Origin: Gnetum montanum
Lineage: Eukaryota; Streptophyta; Gnetopsida; Gnetales; Gnetaceae
NCBI GenBank assembly: GCA_015680685.1
Contig: MNCI01023742.1
Location: 1,444,979-1,508,978, forward strand
Length of the DNA stretch: 64,000 nucleotides
Direction of reading: 5' to 3'
Below, in pieces: positions 60,043-64,000 of the stretch. The position numbers and the translations under genes are program-made. How positions within the stretch are numbered: position 1 is the stretch's first letter; each line of letters opens with the position of its first letter. The notes under the pieces were generated by a model that saw nothing but the letters and a program-made list of their open reading frames with translations, ran no database searches and was not told the origin of the DNA.

Positions 60043-60939
60043 AAAATAAATAAATTTCATAATTATTTGCCTTTATCCCATCTATGATGGACTAACCATT
60101 AGGGTAAACCAATGATTAAAATAAAATGAATAATTAAAAAACTTCTAAGTGTGGATAAAAAGCCTTAATGAACAAGAAAACACAAAAACTAAAATGAAAT
60201 AGCACCTATACATTAGAAATTCATCATTGAAAGCAACAAGTGCTTTGTTGTGTTTTGGAGGTGGTTGAGTAAAGCACATAAAATGCCCTTGATGCAAGCT
60301 TGGAATGAAGGCAACTCAACAAAATGCAAGTCATCATTAACAGCAACAAGTGCTTTGTTGTGTTTTAATAGTGGTTGATTAGAGCATATAAAATGCCATT
60401 CATGTAGGTTTTTTAATGAAGGAAGCTCAATAAAATTCATGATATATCATTAATGCAAGCCTAGTGTGGAGGTTACAATGAACCCTTTGTACAAGATATG
60501 CCTTTGTAGGTTATACAAGAGTGTATGCAGTTCATATTATCTTCACACTACAACTATAAACAACAAGAATCATCATCATCATCCTAGACTTGCCCCAACA
60601 AAATGGAATCAACTATATAAAAAATAGGGACGTTATATCAAAAGTACCCATAAAAACATTTACTGTAAAACCAACAATCAAATAATCAATAAAAATTGTT
60701 AACTATCATTATTATCATTATAAAACACATACATTAATATAATCCTTTGCATTGGAATTATGTCCCAAATTTCACTAGCAACATAGTTAGCACCATGTAC
60801 TAAATTTTATTGGTACATGTATCAACATCAGATTATATCCATATATATTTTTTATAGGGAAAGTTTGGTTATCTATATAACAAGATGGGTGAGCTCCCAA
60901 ATCAAGAATTACAATAGTAATATCATCATGGACAGTAAA
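60043..60939. other. AT-rich noncoding region with a 110-bp tandem duplication
   Basis: Two units, 60221-60330 and 60331-60440, share TCATCATT and AGCAACAAGTGCTTTGTTGT. On the minus strand they give an open frame with ELPSL-like repeats, which resembles leucine-rich-repeat fragments only weakly. Nothing else is recognised. Confidence 0.5.
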
Positions 60940-63900
60940 TGTAACACCCCACTCTAACTAGGGCAGGATGATGCTTAGGATCAAGTAATTGTAGAATGGA
61001 AGAATGATAACTAAAACCAATAATGTGTAGGATACATGATAATAAAAAAGTTCAAATGGTACATAACTTCCTACCATACCAAAAATGAAACATACATATC
61101 ATGTTATAAAAATGCATGTCTCTTCATAAAGCAAACTATACACTACTCTGCGAAAATACAAGAAAACACATAAGCCTCATAATCGTATATAGAAGAGTAC
61201 AGAGAGTTTCATACAAGGGTATCTAGTCCACACTACTGTACATGAAAATATACATCAACCAAGCACAAAATATTTTCCCCCCCTCTACCCTTCCTCTCTG
61301 TGCTCGTCTAGGCTCCTACACCTTTCACCTATAATTACATAAAGTCAATACAAAACTAAGTGGGAAGCCTTTACACTTCTCCTGCTAGATTGTCAACAAC
61401 TGCTACACTAAAGAAGAGGAGTGGGGTAAAAGGCGATCTGCAACCACTGTTAGTCTTATGCATGCTTAAAACAACACACACCATATCACCCATAAAGCTA
61501 ACATACTATCATACAATCACAGAAAAAGCCACAGTCCAACATCATCTATCATGCCCATGTCAACATACCCATAATATACCATAATAGTCCATGATCCATA
61601 CAATCATAATCCAAATAGAACACCTAGTCTCAATGATATGACTCACAAATCAATACTATCACATACAAAGCCCACGTGGTTGCTAGCATATTCACACTGA
61701 ATGTAGCATGTAAAACGTTGCCATGAGTACTCATAACAACTAATGTCGGTAGGTCTTTTATTAGTCTTTTATTTATCTAACTAGTACTAAGGTCCATCAA
61801 CCTATGACCCACAACCACTAGCCTTCTAGAGGACTAGCGATAGGGACGAACACACCTATGGCACGGACTAGCCATAAGGATGATCACACCTACGGTCTCC
61901 CACTCTCAGGATGAGGCTTGAGAGAGGAGCCTCATCAATTCATCACAGTGGAGGTCAATCCATACTACCTCTAGAGGGCCTCAACACCAACTGGTCCACA
62001 CCCTCATGCTAGCACCACCCGCCAACAACCTTCACAAGCATCATCATGAAAACATATACATAGTCTAACTAGCTTAAGCCAACATAGGTCATAAGCACAA
62101 CACATCGAAACAACAAAATTTCACATCTCCACCCCTAATAGTTACATTCATTCTATGAAAACAATGCCATAGTGCAACAGAACAACATGAAGACCTCGAT
62201 ATGACAAAATAATACCATATTCCTCAAAAGACATGTATTTTCATACAAATGGCCACTAGAATAACCTTCAAAATGAGATATGCCCAAAGACAAAAATAAT
62301 TTCGTAATCATAAAGTACTTCCCAAAATGATCCCAACGACACTAATTTTACCTAAATCGGACTCCTAGAAGCAAAGTTATGCGTGTTCAATGGTTGATTA
62401 ATAGAATAATACTTGATAATATTTAATTATCGCTAAAAAGGATTAGAAAGCCCAAAAATGCTCATGTCCCAATAGGCCCCACAAATAGCAAATGTCAAGC
62501 ATACAAGTCTCATCAACACCACATATCCTATGCTACAAGTCGACATCATCCCATATATTGCATATATATTAATCCACGATCCATAACCAAAATCGAACAA
62601 TTTTGAGAAACTAGATAGAATAACATGTTCAAGCTCAATCCTTGAGCTATTTACCCCACATGCCCACATCGCATAATCATATACACTAATTCAGCATAAA
62701 AATACAGGGAAAAGGTAAAGAAAACCCATTAATTAAAATTGTTGAGGTAGAAAGGTTGAAACAAGGAAAAAATCCTCAAAAATTTGACAGGACTCCATTT
62801 CACTTTCAACAAGTTCTGCACCCACGTAGATATGACTGCAACAATTTCAAATCTAGGTTCAAAACAAGCAAAAATCATCCACAAGGCTTAGAATCCAAAA
62901 AAAAACGAGTAGAAAGAAAAACAAAAGAAAATTGACTCCTATGCATTTCTCCCAAGCAGTGGTGAGGCAGTTGCATGAAAAAAACATTAAAAAAAACATA
63001 GCAAATAAAACTATGCATAAAGCATAAAGCATAATGATGTGCTTTTCCTCACGTCACATGAGTTACTTTTTCTCTTTTTTTTCATTTGCATTAGTTATTA
63101 TTTTCATTTTTATTTTGATGATTATGAACGAATGATTTTCATAAGTGAATATATTTTTTTCCTCCACAATTAATATCATCAATGTTAAACCTACATAATA
63201 AACACACCAAGACTCCAAATCAAAATCCGTTTGAACCTACGAGATGCTTATTATACGTTGTACACATTCACATGCCAAAACCACACCTGAACATCATGCA
63301 ACATAGTGCTATAGTACAAATGTCGAAATACCAAAATTATACATAAAGTATAAAAACATACCGGATAAGTGCTCTTGTACCCCAATCTAACACCCCTACT
63401 AGCAACATCACCTATCTAACACATCACACAGGGCTCATGTACATAATCACGTTAGTTAAGCATATAAAGACATCATAATCATAACATAAAGACAAAGCCT
63501 CATAACATATAAAATACATTAACTCTTCCATGAAAACCCACTAGGACTCCACATGTAATGTATAACTCATAAGCGGAGACTGTACCTACTGTCTCTAGAT
63601 GGGATGTAACAATAAAAGATCCTCTAGCAAAAAAAATGGATACCCAAACCAATAAAAAAGCCTCAAGCATTCTTATAGGGCATCAAACCTAAAAATCAAA
63701 AAAAATTTCATGTGCAACTTCATAAAGTTCATTTAAAATAAAGGATATGCATATTCGGAAAATACAGTTTATGGATGCCACATTGGCTCATCTCACAAGC
63801 ACTCATGGATGTTTTCCCACTAGTGAAAGCTAGTGAATGCTTTCAAGACACATTTATAAGAAGAGTTTAAGCACTTCACATAAAAATTGCAAGCATTTGG

Positions 63901-64000
63901 CTTGAGCCAAATCTTCCAAGCAACCTCCACCCATAATGAAATCTCATGTAAGTGGCTTTGAATGATAGACTCTACTATAATCATTGCTCAACACTGTTCC
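60940..64000. repeat. Probable end of an unrelated LTR retrotransposon
   Basis: TGTAACACCCC at 60940 is the terminal sequence of many plant Ty3/gypsy chromovirus LTRs (Tekay/Del type). The following 3 kb has no coding region, uneven composition and low-complexity tracts, as in long LTRs. The other end is not seen, so the orientation and extent are unknown and the right coordinate is only the window edge. Confidence 0.35.

Noticed and set aside
60951-64000. Short minus-strand frames such as 62433-62669 as genes
   Set aside because: No domain, no homologous copy in the window, AT-rich composition.

Overview
The window is plant nuclear DNA from a large, repeat-rich genome, probably a seed plant. 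The species cannot be told from the sequence. It is AT-rich. About four fifths is LTR retrotransposon. The bulk belongs to one Ty3/gypsy family (family 1, Athila-like by its RT and integrase motifs and its tRNA-Asp-type primer site). There is also one 9.1-kb relative that lacks pol (family 2). Only one convincing host gene was found, a small secreted signalling-peptide precursor at 34330-34629, with a truncated duplicate about 2.5 kb downstream. No rRNA, confident tRNA, CRISPR or bacterial-type feature was found. Unread bases (N) lie at 20333, 26095-26117 and 47449-47640.

Layout. 1-4275: 3' part of a family-1 element (element 1) cut by the window edge. 5060-21304: a 16-kb compound family-1 insertion with matching ACTAG target duplications; it contains three LTRs, a pol-deleted first body, an inverted piece of family 2 and a second body that keeps pol. 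22785-31892: the complete family-2 element, with ATAAG duplications, a gag and, in place of pol, a second long frame (aORF). 31898-33300: a decayed LINE-like remnant. 33860-37164: the peptide gene and its broken copy. 38107-47747: a family-1 element on the minus strand (element 5), with AGTAA duplications. 47793-60042: a second compound plus-strand stack with LTRs at 47793, 56279 and 59765. 60043-64000: noncoding DNA with a 110-bp tandem duplication and a probable end of an unrelated LTR (TGTAACACCCC at 60940).

How the parts work together. Family-1 copies share 760-1035-bp LTRs bounded by TGATGAG...CTCATCA, a primer site matching tRNA-Asp, and a single gag-protease-RT-RNase H-integrase reading frame. 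About 1.9 kb of noncoding DNA lies between pol and the 3' LTR. Every copy here is defective, each by different lesions. Family 2 shares the LTR ends, the primer site, the U3 GATATC arrays and gag homology. It has no pol, so it was most likely mobilised in trans by family 1. Its aORF encodes an N-terminal domain resembling the plant transposon-protein domain often found in Athila-type ORFs, then a long coiled coil and a C-terminal hydrophobic segment. An LTR-like promoter (GATATC motif plus TATA) lies upstream of that frame. The aORF and this internal promoter are the least ordinary parts of the window.
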